Assembly (NCBI RefSeq): GCF_003634575.1
Contig: NZ_RBLJ01000002.1
Location: 868,001-932,000 of the forward strand
Source: Photorhabdus asymbiotica
Lineage (GTDB): Bacteria; Pseudomonadota; Gammaproteobacteria; Enterobacterales; Enterobacteriaceae
Direction: 5' to 3'
Length of the DNA: 64,000 nt
Positions 27,459 to 37,727 of the stretch are shown piece by piece. The first letter of the stretch is position 1, and the number at the start of each line of letters is the position of its first letter. A program made the translations under genes and the position numbers. Below the pieces are notes generated by a model. The model was given only the letters and a program-made list of their open reading frames with translations, had not been told where the DNA came from and did no database searches.

Positions 27459-28589
27459 ATGACGGAACAAAAACAGTCCTCCGAGACAGTTGAAAAAGCA
27501 ATAGAAACGGTTGAACCCCCGCAACAGCCCGGAGAACCTCAGAAACAAGAAATTCCTAGCGTTCTGAAAAACATTATTGCTATTGCAATTATTCTGGCAA
27601 TCAGCGGTGGCCTTTATTACTACGGACAACAGCAAAGCCATTTATTGAGCGCTGAGAACCAAGAGCTGCGCCAACAACTGGAATCGCTAAAACATCAACA
27701 ATCACAAGATCAGCAACGTATTGAAGCGCTGTTCAAAGGACAGAAGCAAGCTTTTAGTCAAGTTGCTGCACAAACCGCACAAAATGAGCAATTGGATAAT
27801 CGCCTGCAAGAATTACAGGCAAAAATATCTGCTTTATCCAGTTCTGATGTAAAAAGCTGGCTGCTAGCACAAGCTGATTTTCTAGTCAAAATGGCTGGCC
27901 GGAAATTATGGAATGATCAGGATGTAATCACTGCCGCTGCTCTGCTAAAAAATGCAGACGCCAGTCTTGCTGAGATGAATGATCCAAGCCTGATTGAAAT
28001 CCGCCGTGCAATTACCCAGGACATCAGCGAATTGTCTGCCATCAACCAAGTTGATTTTGATGGCATTATCCTGCGGGTTAATCAGCTCTCTAACCAGGTA
28101 GACAACCTGCGGCTGGCTGACAATACCACCGATAGCTCACCCATGGACGAAGACAATGATGAATTAACCAGTACGTTATCTGAATGGCGCCAGAACCTAA
28201 GCAAAAGCTGGAACAGCTTTATGGATAATTTCATTACCATCCGTCGCCGTGATTCTGCTGCTGAGCCATTATTAGCACCAAATCAAGATATCTATCTACG
28301 GGAAAACATCCGAGCCCGCTTATTGATTGCAGCTCAGGCAATACCGCGCCATCAAGGAGAAGTATTTAAACAATCACTGGAAACAGTTTCAACCTGGGTC
28401 AGAGCTTACTTTAATATTAACGATCCAAATACTAAAGCATTCCTGGAAGAAATTGATTCACTGAGTCAGCAACCTATTTCCATAACTGTACCGGATCATC
28501 TTTCAAGTCAGCCTTTACTGGAAAAGCTGATGCAAACCCGAGTCCGCAGCTTGCTGTCCCAATCTTCTGAAATCAGTCAGGAGGGCTAA
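27459..28589 (+). CDS. hemX: HemX membrane protein
   Basis: 376 residues from the ATG at 27459 (M-T-E-Q as in E. coli; GGGA eight bases upstream); an ATG nine bases earlier is possible. Acidic, Pro/Gln-rich N-terminus, one membrane segment at about 38-57, then a coiled coil and a conserved periplasmic domain ([29 protein letters not shown]). Although once annotated as a uroporphyrinogen methyltransferase it lacks that domain; the role is uncertain. Within hemCDXY. Confidence 0.94.
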   Translation: MTEQKQSSETVEKAIETVEPPQQPGEPQKQEIPSVLKNIIAIAIILAISGGLYYYGQQQSHLLSAENQELRQQLESLKHQQSQDQQRIEALFKGQKQAFSQVAAQTAQNEQLDNRLQELQAKISALSSSDVKSWLLAQADFLVKMAGRKLWNDQDVITAAALLKNADASLAEMNDPSLIEIRRAITQDISELSAINQVDFDGIILRVNQLSNQVDNLRLADNTTDSSPMDEDNDELTSTLSEWRQNLSKSWNSFMDNFITIRRRDSAAEPLLAPNQDIYLRENIRARLLIAAQAIPRHQGEVFKQSLETVSTWVRAYFNINDPNTKAFLEEIDSLSQQPISITVPDHLSSQPLLEKLMQTRVRSLLSQSSEISQEG

Positions 28590-28592
28590 GTT

Positions 28593-29801
28593 ATGCTGAA
28601 AGTCCTGTTACTGTTTGTTGTGCTGATTGTTGGTATCGTGCTTGGTCCAATAGTTGCGGGTCATCAGGGGTATGTTCTCATTCAAACTGACAACTACAAC
28701 ATTGAAACGAGTGTTACCGGTCTATTTATCATATTTATTCTCTTACAGTTAGTACTTTGCTTTCTTGGCTGGTGCTACCGTAGAGTTATGCGCACAAGCT
28801 CACGCACTCGAGGCTGGTTCCTTGGGCGCAAACGCAGCCGTGCCCGTGCCCAAACAAAAGAAGCACTGATAAAACTGGCCGAAGGTGATTTTAAACAGGT
28901 AGAGCAATTATTGACTCGTAATGCTGATCATGCAGAACAACCTGTAATCAACTACTTACTGGCCGCTGAAGCAGCCCAGCAACGGGGAGATGAGTTCCGT
29001 ACCAACCAATATCTGGAGCGCGCAGCAGAAGTCGCAGACAACAATCAATTACCTGTTGATATTACCCGTGTACGCATTCAATTGGCGCAAGGTGAAATTC
29101 ATGCCGCCCGTCATGGTGTGGACAAACTTCTAAATCAAGCTCCACGCCACCCAGAAGTCTTGCGCCTGGCAGAACAGGCTTATACAAGATCAAATGCTCA
29201 CCAATCACTGATTGATATATTGCCAACCATGGAAAAAATCCGCCTGCATGACGAGTTACAAATTCACAGGCTGCGTCAACAAGCCTATATCGGTTTGATG
29301 AATCAGTATATGGCAGAACAAGGCAGCGAAGGTTTAAAGCGTTGGTGGCATGACCAAAACCGCAAAATTCGTCACGATGTGGCTTTGCAAGTTGCAATAT
29401 CTGAGCATTTGATTGAATGTGATGATCATGAAACTGCACAAAAGATCATTCTGGAAAGTTTAAAACGTCAGTACGATGAACGTTTACTGCTATTGATCCC
29501 ACGGTTAAAAAGTGAAGATCCGACGCCAATACAAAAAGCATTAGACCATCAGCTAAAGCAGCACGACGCAACCCCTCTGTTAAACAGTACCCTTGGACAA
29601 ATTGCCTTGCGCCATGGACAATGGGAACAAGCAACAAAAGATTTCAAAGCAGCATTAGCTCAGCGGCCCGATGCCCACGATTATGCCTGGTTAGCAGATG
29701 CATTGGATAAATTACGTAAACCGGAAGAAGCAGCACAGGTTCGTCGTGAGGGATTAATGCTAACATTAAAGCGCGAGAGTAATGTAGTTCATAGCCAATA
29801 G
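28593..29801 (+). CDS. hemY: HemY membrane-anchored TPR protein
   Basis: 402 residues. Two N-terminal membrane segments (about 1-21 and 44-62), a basic loop, then TPR-like repeats. Not the protoporphyrinogen oxidase of the same name in Gram-positives. Work in related bacteria points to a role in coordinating haem synthesis at the membrane. It starts 3 bp after hemX and ends the operon at a bidirectional terminator. Confidence 0.95.
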   Translation: MLKVLLLFVVLIVGIVLGPIVAGHQGYVLIQTDNYNIETSVTGLFIIFILLQLVLCFLGWCYRRVMRTSSRTRGWFLGRKRSRARAQTKEALIKLAEGDFKQVEQLLTRNADHAEQPVINYLLAAEAAQQRGDEFRTNQYLERAAEVADNNQLPVDITRVRIQLAQGEIHAARHGVDKLLNQAPRHPEVLRLAEQAYTRSNAHQSLIDILPTMEKIRLHDELQIHRLRQQAYIGLMNQYMAEQGSEGLKRWWHDQNRKIRHDVALQVAISEHLIECDDHETAQKIILESLKRQYDERLLLLIPRLKSEDPTPIQKALDHQLKQHDATPLLNSTLGQIALRHGQWEQATKDFKAALAQRPDAHDYAWLADALDKLRKPEEAAQVRREGLMLTLKRESNVVHSQ

Positions 29802-29874
29802 CTCAGATAATACGGTATCTTCACAATCCAGTTACCGTTATTCCTTTGGCATTTTTCACACTATTCATTAAAAA

Positions 29875-29895
29875 TGCCCTCTATATATGAGGGCA
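29875..29895. terminator. Bidirectional terminator, hemY / TM2 gene
   Basis: TGCCCTC, seven-base AT loop, GAGGGCA, with CTTTTC after it on the plus strand and ATTTTTAA after it on the minus strand. It separates convergent hemY and the TM2-domain pseudogene. Confidence 0.82.
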
Positions 29896-29900
29896 CTTTT

Positions 29901-30202
29901 CTAGCCATATTTTCTGGCAAAATCTTCATCGGAAATACAGAGATAAATAATAAATTCAATGAATGAGATAAGTGAAGGAATGAACGTCCAGCAAAATACC
30001 AGATATAAAATTCCCATACCTCTCTTGCCCAGATAAAACTTATGGCACCAAAACCACCAAGAAAAAATGCCAGTAATGCAGCCACAATTCTGTTTTTACT
30101 GCCAGAAGAATATGCCTTTATCACCGCACCACAATGTGGGCACGACCGCGCAGATTCATACAACATTTTTCCGCAGCCAAAGCATCTGATCATTTTTAAC
30201 AT
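29901..30202 (-). pseudogene. Zinc-ribbon TM2-domain membrane protein, frameshifted
   Basis: The intact first part encodes a zinc ribbon (C-F-G-C-G-K then C-P-H-C-G-A) and the start of a TM2 domain (N-R-I-V-A-A-L-L-A-F-F-L-G-G-F-G-A). The reading frame then leaves the family and continues to 29861. Adding one base after the G-A codons restores H-K-F-Y-L-G-K-R-G-M-G-I-L-Y-L, then P-S-L-I-S-F-I-E-F-I-I-Y-L and a stop at 29901, giving 100 residues typical of TM2 proteins. So a single-base deletion near 30044 breaks the gene, unless it is a sequencing error. Function of TM2 proteins is unknown. Confidence 0.85.
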
Positions 30203-30313
30203 TTATATATTCCTCTTAACTGTGTTAAAAGTAACCAGATCTGTTTTATAGCGAAACCCGCAATCATATTTTAAACTTTAATTATATTAGATATTAATGC
30301 CTGAGCCGTTTAT

Positions 30314-30436
30314 ATACCCGTTATCTTTCAAGTTGCCTCTTTGTTGGCTGCACTCACTCACCCCGGTCACATCGTTATCTATGCTCCCGGGGATTCGCTC
30401 ACTTGCCGTCGCGATGCATCTAAATCCATAGGGTAT
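30314..30436 (-). repeat. ERIC element, inverted orientation
   Basis: 123 bp, opposite in orientation to the copies at 8598-15340: it begins ATACCCGTTATCTTTCAAG and ends CATAGGGTAT with the core reversed (CTCACCCCGGTCACATCGTTATCTATGCTCC). It lies just beyond the GlmZ terminator. Confidence 0.9.
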
Positions 30437-30465
30437 AAACCTATAAGACATCCCTAAAAATGGGC

Positions 30466-30678
30466 AAAAAAAACACCTACCTTAGAAAGATAGGTGTATA
30501 AATACAATCAGGTCTACAGACGGATAGTGCCTCACTCAACGTTGAGTCCGATCGGTGATGAAAAGATAACTACATCTTATTCATCTGTGACATGGACAAT
30601 AGGCACCGATAATCGGCTCTGCATCATCCCTGGGTTTATGAAGCCTATACTGTCATAAGAAATAGGATGAGCATCTAC
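30466..30678 (-). ncRNA. glmZ: Small regulatory RNA GlmZ
   Basis: About 213 nt. The 5' end GTAGATGCTCAT, the block CTTCATAAAC, ATGCAGAGCCG-TTA-CGGTGC (here GATTATCGGTGCC), CAACGTTGAGTGA-GCAC and the glmS-pairing region around TAGACCTG all correspond to E. coli GlmZ, in the same genomic place downstream of hemY. It ends in a hairpin (ACACCTATCTT / AAGGTAGGTGT) and eight Ts. GlmZ with Hfq activates glmS translation and is destroyed by RNase E with RapZ unless GlmY competes. The stretch between the RapZ-binding stem-loops and the pairing site differs from E. coli. Confidence 0.93.
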
Positions 30679-30690
30679 GTCTTTGAATAA

Positions 30691-30707
30691 TGCATTTAAC
30701 ATGCCAA
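30691..30707 (-). promoter_or_regulatory. Sigma-54 promoter of glmZ
   Basis: Minus-strand TTGGCATGTTAAATGCA: GG and GC of the -24/-12 elements are ten bases apart as required, and GC lies 13 bases before the expected first base of GlmZ. Enterobacterial glmZ genes commonly use sigma-54 with GlrR. Confidence 0.78.
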
Positions 30708-30800
30708 CTTTTATTTAGATAAAGACTGCCTCGCTTCATCAGCTATTTCTCCATGTATTACAACAAGAAAGCAAGCTATCACAAAACCCACTTCACTCAC

Positions 30801-30818
30801 TGTCTCTTATTTGAGACA
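30801..30818 (-). promoter_or_regulatory. GlrR activator site, promoter-proximal
   Basis: TGTCTCTTATTTGAGACA fits the GlrR (QseF) consensus TGTC-N10-GACA exactly and is a perfect palindrome in its outer parts. About 95 bp upstream of the sigma-54 promoter, a normal enhancer distance. Confidence 0.82.
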
Positions 30819-30864
30819 ACACCTCACGAATTTTAAATTTTTTATTATAATTCAAAACATTAAA

Positions 30865-30882
30865 AGTCTCTTATTTGAGACA
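30865..30882 (-). promoter_or_regulatory. GlrR activator site, promoter-distal
   Basis: AGTCTCTTATTTGAGACA repeats the proximal site with one change in the first base, 64 bp (about six helical turns) further upstream, so two GlrR dimers could sit on the same DNA face. Confidence 0.75.
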
Positions 30883-31053
30883 GTCAATATATTAGTTGTC
30901 GTCAGAACATAACAAAATGATAAATTACTATATAAAACGGGCGGTTAGAGTCAGGAAAAAGAAAATTCACTAAACCTCTCTCAACAAAACATACATCGAA
31001 ATAAGAAATTAAGGGGGGAGCAGAAAAATTGAAGGAATGAAAGGCACAAATGC

Positions 31054-31076
31054 AAAAAACCCTGCTTCAGCAGGGT
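31054..31076 (-). terminator. Terminator of the tRNA operon
   Basis: Minus strand: ACCCTGC, TGAA loop, GCAGGGT and TTTTTT, 12 bases after the tRNA-Pro CCA end. Strong intrinsic terminator. Confidence 0.88.
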
Positions 31077-31087
31077 CTTTCAGAATC

Positions 31088-31164
31088 TGGTCGGCGAGAG
31101 AGGATTCGAACCTCCGACCCACTGGTCCCAAACCAGTTGCGCTACCAAGCTGCGCTACTCGCCG
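31088..31164 (-). tRNA. proM: tRNA-Pro (anticodon TGG)
   Basis: 77 nt with encoded CCA. Acceptor CGGCGAG pairs with CTCGCCG, GTTCGAATC T-arm, anticodon loop TTTGGGA with TGG. Last gene of the argX-hisR-leuT-proM operon, order as in E. coli. Confidence 0.96.
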
Positions 31165-31182
31165 AAGTTTTTCCTTTTTTCA

Positions 31183-31269
31183 TGGTGCGAAGGGGGGGAC
31201 TTGAACCCCCACGTCCGTAAGGACACTAACACCTGAAGCTAGCGCGTCTACCAATTCCGCCACCCTCGC
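31183..31269 (-). tRNA. leuT: tRNA-Leu (anticodon CAG)
   Basis: 87 nt with encoded CCA and a long variable arm (TGTCCTTACGGACG), typical of class II tRNA-Leu. Anticodon CAG in CTTCAGGTG. Third gene of the operon. Confidence 0.95.
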
Positions 31270-31285
31270 ATGTCATAAAAAAAGA

Positions 31286-31362
31286 TGGGGTGGCTAATGG
31301 GACTCGAACCCACGACAACTGGAATCACAATCCAGGGCTCTACCAACTGAGCTATAGCCACC
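31286..31362 (-). tRNA. hisR: tRNA-His (anticodon GTG)
   Basis: 77 nt counting the -1 G (GGTGGCTATAGCTC) and encoded CCA. Anticodon GTG in ATTGTGATT. The extra 5' G opposite the discriminator C is the tRNA-His identity element. Confidence 0.96.
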
Positions 31363-31437
31363 ATAACAACTATTTATACTACTAATTCACTGCTTACAAC
31401 AGCAGAATGCATCACCGCAGCTCTTGCACGCAAATAA

Positions 31438-31514
<77 letters not shown>

Positions 31515-31535
31515 TTAACGCCGTTGCGGATGGGG

Positions 31536-31564
31536 ATAGTACGGATTTAATGATATACTGTCCA
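31536..31564 (-). promoter_or_regulatory. Stringent-type promoter of the tRNA operon
   Basis: Minus strand TGGACA, 17-base spacer, TACTAT, followed by CCCCATCCGC. The GC-rich stretch after the -10 is the discriminator typical of ppGpp-inhibited stable-RNA promoters. The -10 is 21 bases upstream of tRNA-Arg. Confidence 0.72.
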
Positions 31565-31667
31565 GTGCTTTTTTAAAGAAATGATGCGTTTGATTACACC
31601 TTGTTCATTTCGTCGATAAAGCCAGCTCTTAATTTTCCTACCACCCCAGCTATGACAGCAAATCAAT

Positions 31668-33047
31668 CTATCGGACCATTGGCTTTCTGCCACTAAAAAA
31701 CTTCACCAACCAATAGATCAGCGACACTATTAGCAAAAATCCCCCGCCTACCAACAGTGAAAAACGGGTATCAGGGTTAATTGCCATGCCTACCAGCACA
31801 CAACATAAAAATGCCAGTGTCAGATAATTTACATATGGGAATAAAATAGATTTGAAACTATGTTGTTTCAGTGCCGCTTGATGATACCGACGAAAACGCA
31901 GCTGGCTCATCAGAATCACAAACCACGGAACCATTCCCGGCAGGACACTAGCACTGTAGACATAAACAAAAACCGCCTGTGGATTTGGGATCAAATAATT
32001 CAAACTGGAACCCACCATCAGACATAAGATCGTAATGGCAATACAAATTACCGGGACACCATTCTTTGACACTTTAGTTAGTGATGAAGGTAACTGACGG
32101 TTTTGTGCCAACGCATAGAGCATACGTCCACCACTGTACATACCGCTGTTACAACCGGAAAGCGCTGCAGTCAATACAACAAAGTTAATTACGGCTGCCG
32201 CTGAAGTGATCCCTACTTTGGTAAATGTCATCACAAACGGACTACCCTGTGAACCAACTTCTGTCCATGGAAACAATGTAACCACAATGAAAATTGCACC
32301 GACGTAGAAAATCAAGATACGCCAGAGGATATTGTTAATCGCCTTTTTTAACGTCACCTGTGGTTTTTTAGCTTCCCCCGCAGTGATGCCTACCAGCTCC
32401 ACCCCCTGATAAGATGCAACCACAATACAGAGCGCAAATAGGAATCCTTGCCAGCCGCCAGCAAAAAAACCGCCATGAGCTGTCAAATTATCCAATCCAA
32501 TAGGTTGCCATTGATTACCGATACCGAAAAATATCAACCCCAAACCAATCAGGATCATCACGATAATTGTGGTTACCTTAATCATGGCAAACCAAAATTC
32601 TAGCTCACCATAAAGACGTACCGCCGCCAAGTTTGCCAAAGCAACCAATGCCACTGCAATTAATGCTGACACCCATTGGGGAAGTTCAGGGAACCAGAAC
32701 TCGGCATAAACGCCAATAGCTGTTATTTCTGATATCCCTACAGCCACCCACATAAACCAATAACCCCAAGCGGTCAGGCATCCCCAATATGGGCTGAGAT
32801 ATTTATGACCAAAAGAAGCGAAAGAACCCGTGACAGGTTCAAGAAACAGCATTTCACCCATGGATCGCATAATAAAAAAAACAAAAATTCCGGCAATAAT
32901 GTAAGCCAGCAAAACAGAAGGCCCTGCCCATTTCAGCGTGCTGGCTGAGCCCATAAACAGACCGACACCAATAGTTCCGCCTAATGCGATTAGCTCAATA
33001 TGACGGGCTTCTAAACCTCGTTGCAGGCCCTGTTGTTGATCTGCCAT
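31668..33047 (-). CDS. thrP: Amino-acid permease ThrP (YifK)
   Basis: 459 residues from the ATG at 33047 (AGGGA upstream); five further N-terminal codons are possible from 33062. APC-family permease with twelve hydrophobic segments. [42 protein letters not shown] and [10 protein letters not shown] match E. coli YifK/ThrP, a threonine and serine proton symporter. It separates the ECA operon from the tRNA operon, as in E. coli. Here it lacks a 3' T-run terminator that I can see. Confidence 0.94.
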   Translation of the reverse strand: MADQQQGLQRGLEARHIELIALGGTIGVGLFMGSASTLKWAGPSVLLAYIIAGIFVFFIMRSMGEMLFLEPVTGSFASFGHKYLSPYWGCLTAWGYWFMWVAVGISEITAIGVYAEFWFPELPQWVSALIAVALVALANLAAVRLYGELEFWFAMIKVTTIIVMILIGLGLIFFGIGNQWQPIGLDNLTAHGGFFAGGWQGFLFALCIVVASYQGVELVGITAGEAKKPQVTLKKAINNILWRILIFYVGAIFIVVTLFPWTEVGSQGSPFVMTFTKVGITSAAAVINFVVLTAALSGCNSGMYSGGRMLYALAQNRQLPSSLTKVSKNGVPVICIAITILCLMVGSSLNYLIPNPQAVFVYVYSASVLPGMVPWFVILMSQLRFRRYHQAALKQHSFKSILFPYVNYLTLAFLCCVLVGMAINPDTRFSLLVGGGFLLIVSLIYWLVKFFSGRKPMVR

Positions 33048-33289
33048 AAATTCCCTGTCCATTGTTATGTGTTGTAATGTGTGATAGTCAAAATATACAA
33101 GACTGGTTTTGACCAGCCATAAAAATGGCAGGGATCAAAACATGTTTTTCCACTCAGTGGAACAAAAAATTACCTAATAATTAGTACAGATGACAAAAGC
33201 CCGGTAGGATCAAACGGTTATATAGACGCTGTGAAATGAATTTTTTAACAACCTGCCGCAAATTGCGATACGACAGGCAGACAATACAT

Positions 33290-34027
33290 TTACAAACGAT
33301 TTCTGTAGTAATATCCCAGAAACTTCAGTAGCTTAAACTGACGACGGATACGGCTTGGTTGTGATAACAAACGATAAAGCCACTCAAGCCCGAGGTTCTG
33401 CCATACTTTCGGTGCACGTTTTACATGACCGGTAAATACGTCATAAGTACCACCAACCCCCATATAGAGAGCATCGAAATGAATTTTACGACAGTCGCGC
33501 ATGAAAATCTCCTGCTTAGGCGACCCCATTGCAACTGTCACAATCGCTGCTCCGCTAGCACGAATCCGTTCAAAAACAATATTACGCTCTTCTGGCGTGA
33601 AATAACCATTCTGGCTGCCAACAATATTAACATTCCACTGAGCCCGTAGCTTGTTTTCCGTCTGTTCCAATATCTCTGGTTTTCCTCCAACTAGAAAGAC
33701 AGGTGTGCCTTCCTTACCAGCACGTTCCATGATAGCTTCCCACAGATCTGCACCCGCTACACGGGAAACTTCAGCATCAGGGTATTTACGACGGATAGCA
33801 CGTACAATGCTAATACCATCAGCATACAAATATTCTGTTTCACTCAGCAGGGTCCTTAAAGCTGTATTCTCCTCTGCCGTCAGAACTTTTTCTGCATTAA
33901 TCGCAACTAAAGTACCCGCCCTTACCTGCCCGCGTTGGAAAATATGGCCAAGAAAATGTGCCATATCGCGGAAGCCCCAAATATTTAGGCCACGAATATT
34001 ATATTTAGGAATATTGTTTAGCTCCAT
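33290..34027 (-). CDS. wecG: ECA lipid II synthase (UDP-ManNAcA transferase)
   Basis: 245 residues, WecG/TagA/CpsF family GT26: [35 protein letters not shown] and [15 protein letters not shown]. It adds ManNAcA to GlcNAc-PP-undecaprenol on the cytoplasmic face. The start overlaps the wzyE stop by 10 bp. Last ECA gene. Confidence 0.96.
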   Translation of the reverse strand: MELNNIPKYNIRGLNIWGFRDMAHFLGHIFQRGQVRAGTLVAINAEKVLTAEENTALRTLLSETEYLYADGISIVRAIRRKYPDAEVSRVAGADLWEAIMERAGKEGTPVFLVGGKPEILEQTENKLRAQWNVNIVGSQNGYFTPEERNIVFERIRASGAAIVTVAMGSPKQEIFMRDCRKIHFDALYMGVGGTYDVFTGHVKRAPKVWQNLGLEWLYRLLSQPSRIRRQFKLLKFLGYYYRNRL

Positions 34028-35397
34028 TTTCTTTCCTTACATTGCCGCGGATGTTTTTGTGATACAACCATGTTGCAAGTCAGATACTTTTTAATCAGCC
34101 CTGCGCTCTCAAATAGCCAATACAACAACTTAGCAATTACCAAACATAAGCCAAAAACAATACAGAAAAACACCACACGGGAAACAAATGAATCCACACC
34201 TTCACGGGCTAATACAATCATGTTGAAGATCGCACCAAAGCAAAATGCCTGCAAAATAGCAGCCTTATAACGATTAGTCTCCTGTTTCCCTAATTCATAA
34301 ATCCAGTCAAACCACTTAATTATTAACCCAACAACAATCGCACCAACCGGAATAAACAGTACGCCCCCCATCACAACCAGAGAGCCTATCATAGTTGGGG
34401 AAATTGCCAGACCAGAGTGGTTATCCAGTACTTCCCAGGTAAAATAATTCGCAGAATTCAACACGACATCAGGGCGTCCAGACCAAAGCCAACTTGGAAT
34501 AAAGACATAAAAATCACGGATAATAGGTGCCAATCCCTGAAAATCAATTTTGTCGTAATTATTCAGCAATAATGCAAGATTTTCCCACGGAGAGAAAGTA
34601 TCCCTTGTAAGGTAGAGGAAAGTATAAAACGCTTCTGCACCACTGACATCCAAACTATAGCGTTTAAGTGCCAACCAAAACATGCCAACAATTCCCACTG
34701 CTCCCGCAGTTATCAGCATCCACAAGGTTATCCAACCACGAACAATGCCGATAAACAGAAACAACGCAAATGCAATAATAATATTAGCCCGTGTTCCCCC
34801 AACAATGACATAAGTCATAATCCCAAAAGCAACTGTACTTATCAGGAAAAACAGCCAACGTAACTGTGTCGGCTTCAAGAAATAAACTACTAGCATGGCG
34901 GGAATAAAAAAGTAAAAGAACCGTTTTAGGGCCACACCGGAAACCTGGCTGGAAAAAATTTGACTGTACGATTGTAATTTAAACAGTAGAAAACCATTCT
35001 GCAGGAAGAATAGCCCAACTGTCACCACCGCAACTAATGTCAGCAGTAACCATGTCAAATTAGTTTCTACCCGGTTCATGGTGAATACCGGTGCTTTAGA
35101 TTGCCCAGAAGGTTTTTTCAGCCGTGTTTTATAACTGACGTAATAAATGGCATAAAAACAAGTTGAAGCCAACAGAGCATGTAACAAAGAGTCTACTGGT
35201 ACCACCTCAACATCAAACTGAAAAACCAGCAAGCACGTCAGTGGGAAACCAAAATAGAATGTCAGTAAATAAAGTAATGAGAAAAACACATTAAAATTAA
35301 AACGTACACGCCGGAATTCCTGATAAGTTAACGTCAGAATAAAAGCCAGTGATATCAGGTAAACAACAAATAATCCGCCAAACTCCGTTAAAGTCAT
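34018..35397 (-). CDS. wzyE: ECA polysaccharide polymerase WzyE
   Basis: 459 residues from the ATG at 35397, which overlaps the wecF stop (TAATG); an upstream extension to 35436 is not supported. About eleven membrane segments. F-E[19 protein letters not shown] start (here Q-E-F-R-R-V), G-G-T-R-A-N-I and P-S-W-L-W-x-G-R-P match WzyE. It polymerises the flipped trisaccharide in the periplasm, with chain length set by WzzE. Confidence 0.95.
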   Translation of the reverse strand: MTLTEFGGLFVVYLISLAFILTLTYQEFRRVRFNFNVFFSLLYLLTFYFGFPLTCLLVFQFDVEVVPVDSLLHALLASTCFYAIYYVSYKTRLKKPSGQSKAPVFTMNRVETNLTWLLLTLVAVVTVGLFFLQNGFLLFKLQSYSQIFSSQVSGVALKRFFYFFIPAMLVVYFLKPTQLRWLFFLISTVAFGIMTYVIVGGTRANIIIAFALFLFIGIVRGWITLWMLITAGAVGIVGMFWLALKRYSLDVSGAEAFYTFLYLTRDTFSPWENLALLLNNYDKIDFQGLAPIIRDFYVFIPSWLWSGRPDVVLNSANYFTWEVLDNHSGLAISPTMIGSLVVMGGVLFIPVGAIVVGLIIKWFDWIYELGKQETNRYKAAILQAFCFGAIFNMIVLAREGVDSFVSRVVFFCIVFGLCLVIAKLLYWLFESAGLIKKYLTCNMVVSQKHPRQCKERKWS

Positions 35398-36479
35398 TAC
35401 TGCTCTCCTGCGGCTTTTGCCAACGCCTGCCGCCAACCATCAACAAAGTTCGGGCTAAAGAAAGCTATTGCATTTCTGTCTAAGGAAAGCATCTGCCGTT
35501 GTGCTTCCGCAATCAATTGTCTATCCAGATGATCACCGAAGAAAAATATCGGTACCTGCTGTTCTGCCAGATCCTGCCAGAAAAGATTTCGACGACTAAG
35601 TACAACCGGGACACCAAATTGTATCAATAGGCAAATTGTTCCAATCCCTTGTTGGCGGTCAAACATGAAATACCCTAAATCGCAACGACGCAGTAATGCC
35701 AGATAATCATCAAACGCCATATTTTGCTTAAGAATAGTCAAATTTTCTGGGCAAAACAGTGATAAAGCCGTTTGCTCAACCTGAGCAATATAAGCCTGAT
35801 TATTTTCAGGATAACCCATTGGGATAATGATTCGGACCTTATCACCAAATCGCTCATGAATAGTTTTCAATGCTGTAATATGACGGTTTGATCGATCACC
35901 AGAGTTCCCCAACAAAATTGTCATCTTGCCATCTTCAACAGATGTTTTTTCTGTCATCGTTAAAGTAGGGTCCATTCTGGTTGGAAAATAGAGTAACGAT
36001 GTTGGTACGTTCGGATGATGTTGAGAATAAAAATAAAGATCTCCACGAACTGCAAATACATGCCCTACCCGACGTTGCGCCAGACGACGCAGGAAATAGA
36101 ATAGACGGAATTTTAACTGATTAGAGTCTTCATACAGATCAGCTCCCCAAGCATGCCACCAAAATTGATTACGTTTAATTTTTCCTAACAACAATGCCAA
36201 CCACAAACCCGTATTAAATTGGCCATGAAAAAAAAACCGGCAAGCTCTGTCTGACCGCGCTTTAGCCGTAACAGCCCGCGCCAGAGATTTTTTACTACCA
36301 AAAAATGTCATATCCAACTCCGGATAATCATCCAGAGAAACTCGATTCCTAGCCACCACCATAAACTTGGGTTTGTCTGAAAAACCAATTTCTTGCATTA
36401 AAACGTCATTAAAAAAACGCAATATCGTTCGATTGTGATGTAGGATATCAGATCCCAAAACGTGAATTAGGGTTGTCAT
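35397..36479 (-). CDS. wecF: TDP-Fuc4NAc:lipid II transferase WecF
   Basis: 360 residues from the ATG at 36479, which overlaps the wzxE stop as ATGA; upstream in-frame sequence lies inside wzxE and is not coding in this frame. [30 protein letters not shown] and W-H-A-W-G-A-D-L-Y mark the GT56 family. It completes ECA lipid III with Fuc4NAc. Confidence 0.95.
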   Translation of the reverse strand: MTTLIHVLGSDILHHNRTILRFFNDVLMQEIGFSDKPKFMVVARNRVSLDDYPELDMTFFGSKKSLARAVTAKARSDRACRFFFHGQFNTGLWLALLLGKIKRNQFWWHAWGADLYEDSNQLKFRLFYFLRRLAQRRVGHVFAVRGDLYFYSQHHPNVPTSLLYFPTRMDPTLTMTEKTSVEDGKMTILLGNSGDRSNRHITALKTIHERFGDKVRIIIPMGYPENNQAYIAQVEQTALSLFCPENLTILKQNMAFDDYLALLRRCDLGYFMFDRQQGIGTICLLIQFGVPVVLSRRNLFWQDLAEQQVPIFFFGDHLDRQLIAEAQRQMLSLDRNAIAFFSPNFVDGWRQALAKAAGEQ

Positions 36480-37726
36480 GCTCGCCTGCGGTAAACAAGA
36501 AATACACCACAACAAAGGGTGAAATAAACAATATAAGTTGTCATATAAGCTTGCGTTGCACCTAACGCTCCATTGACAGGAATAAACCAATAGGAAAAAC
36601 CAGTAAGCAGCAAAAACTGGCTAACCTCAGTCAGCACATAAAAACGCAACGTAGCTTTAGCAATCACCAGATAACCAAAAACATAGGCACCCACTTTCAA
36701 GACATCACCAATCAACTGCCAGGCAAACAAATCACGCATGGCAGTAAACTTGTCAGAAAACAACAATGAGATGGCAACATCACGCAACAACCATACGATG
36801 AAACTCACAATAACCACAGCAGGCAAAACAAACTTCAGCGCCTTAATTATTTCATCTGATATTTCACCTTTACCCTGCAATCGTGAAAGTGTTGGCAATA
36901 GATAAACACTGAAAGAAGCTGTGATAAATTGCAGATAAGCATCGGAAATACTACTTACACCTTGCCAAATTCCCACATCATCCCAACTATAATGCGCCGC
37001 CAGCAGGTTTCGCATCATAATGTAAGCAATCGGTAAAGTGATAGAAGTCAATAAGGCCATAAGGGTAAATTTGCCGAGCTGACTAGCCAGTACATTATCC
37101 CACATAGGTTTAAGATCAGATAACGAAACCTCTTTGCGGCACAAAAGTATCAGCCCCGCAGGAAATATTATCAGCGCAGGCGCTAAGGCCAAGCCAGCCA
37201 AAGCACCTTCATACCCTCCAAGGATGAAACAGAGATAATAGGCAATCACTCCGATCAAACTGCCAAGAATAATTGCCAGCGCATTCCCCTGAGCATCCCG
37301 GTATCCTTTCAATACAGCCAAAAAATAGTTGGCACAGGCAATACCCATTTGAATAAATGCAAGCGCCCTCACAACTGGCTCATAATCCCGATGGCCAAAT
37401 AACCCTATACTGATCGGCCCACTACATAGCAAAAAAATCACTGCCAACAGTGTAGAAAACCCAATGACAATGGCAGAAGAAGTTCCTAATACCGTACGCA
37501 ACCTTTCTGGCTGCTGCTGATATTCAGCAACATATTTCGTCACACCATTAAAAATACCAGCGCCAGCCAATACCCCCAAAACGGTAATAAGTTGACGGAA
37601 ATTACCCGCCTGTCCAACACCGCTAGGGCCAAAAGCAACCGCCAGTAATTTAACGACCAAAAACCCTACACCAATTTTTATCAGTGTAGAGCCAGCAGTC
37701 CATACCGATGCTTTAGCCAATGACAT
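36476..37726 (-). CDS. wzxE: ECA lipid III flippase WzxE
   Basis: 416 residues from the ATG at 37726 (M-S-L-A-K-A-S), same length as E. coli; the start follows the wecE stop by one base. MOP-superfamily exporter with about twelve membrane segments. [21 protein letters not shown] is conserved. It moves lipid III from the cytoplasmic to the periplasmic face. Confidence 0.96.
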   Translation of the reverse strand: MSLAKASVWTAGSTLIKIGVGFLVVKLLAVAFGPSGVGQAGNFRQLITVLGVLAGAGIFNGVTKYVAEYQQQPERLRTVLGTSSAIVIGFSTLLAVIFLLCSGPISIGLFGHRDYEPVVRALAFIQMGIACANYFLAVLKGYRDAQGNALAIILGSLIGVIAYYLCFILGGYEGALAGLALAPALIIFPAGLILLCRKEVSLSDLKPMWDNVLASQLGKFTLMALLTSITLPIAYIMMRNLLAAHYSWDDVGIWQGVSSISDAYLQFITASFSVYLLPTLSRLQGKGEISDEIIKALKFVLPAVVIVSFIVWLLRDVAISLLFSDKFTAMRDLFAWQLIGDVLKVGAYVFGYLVIAKATLRFYVLTEVSQFLLLTGFSYWFIPVNGALGATQAYMTTYIVYFTLCCGVFLVYRRRA

Positions 37727-37727
37727 A

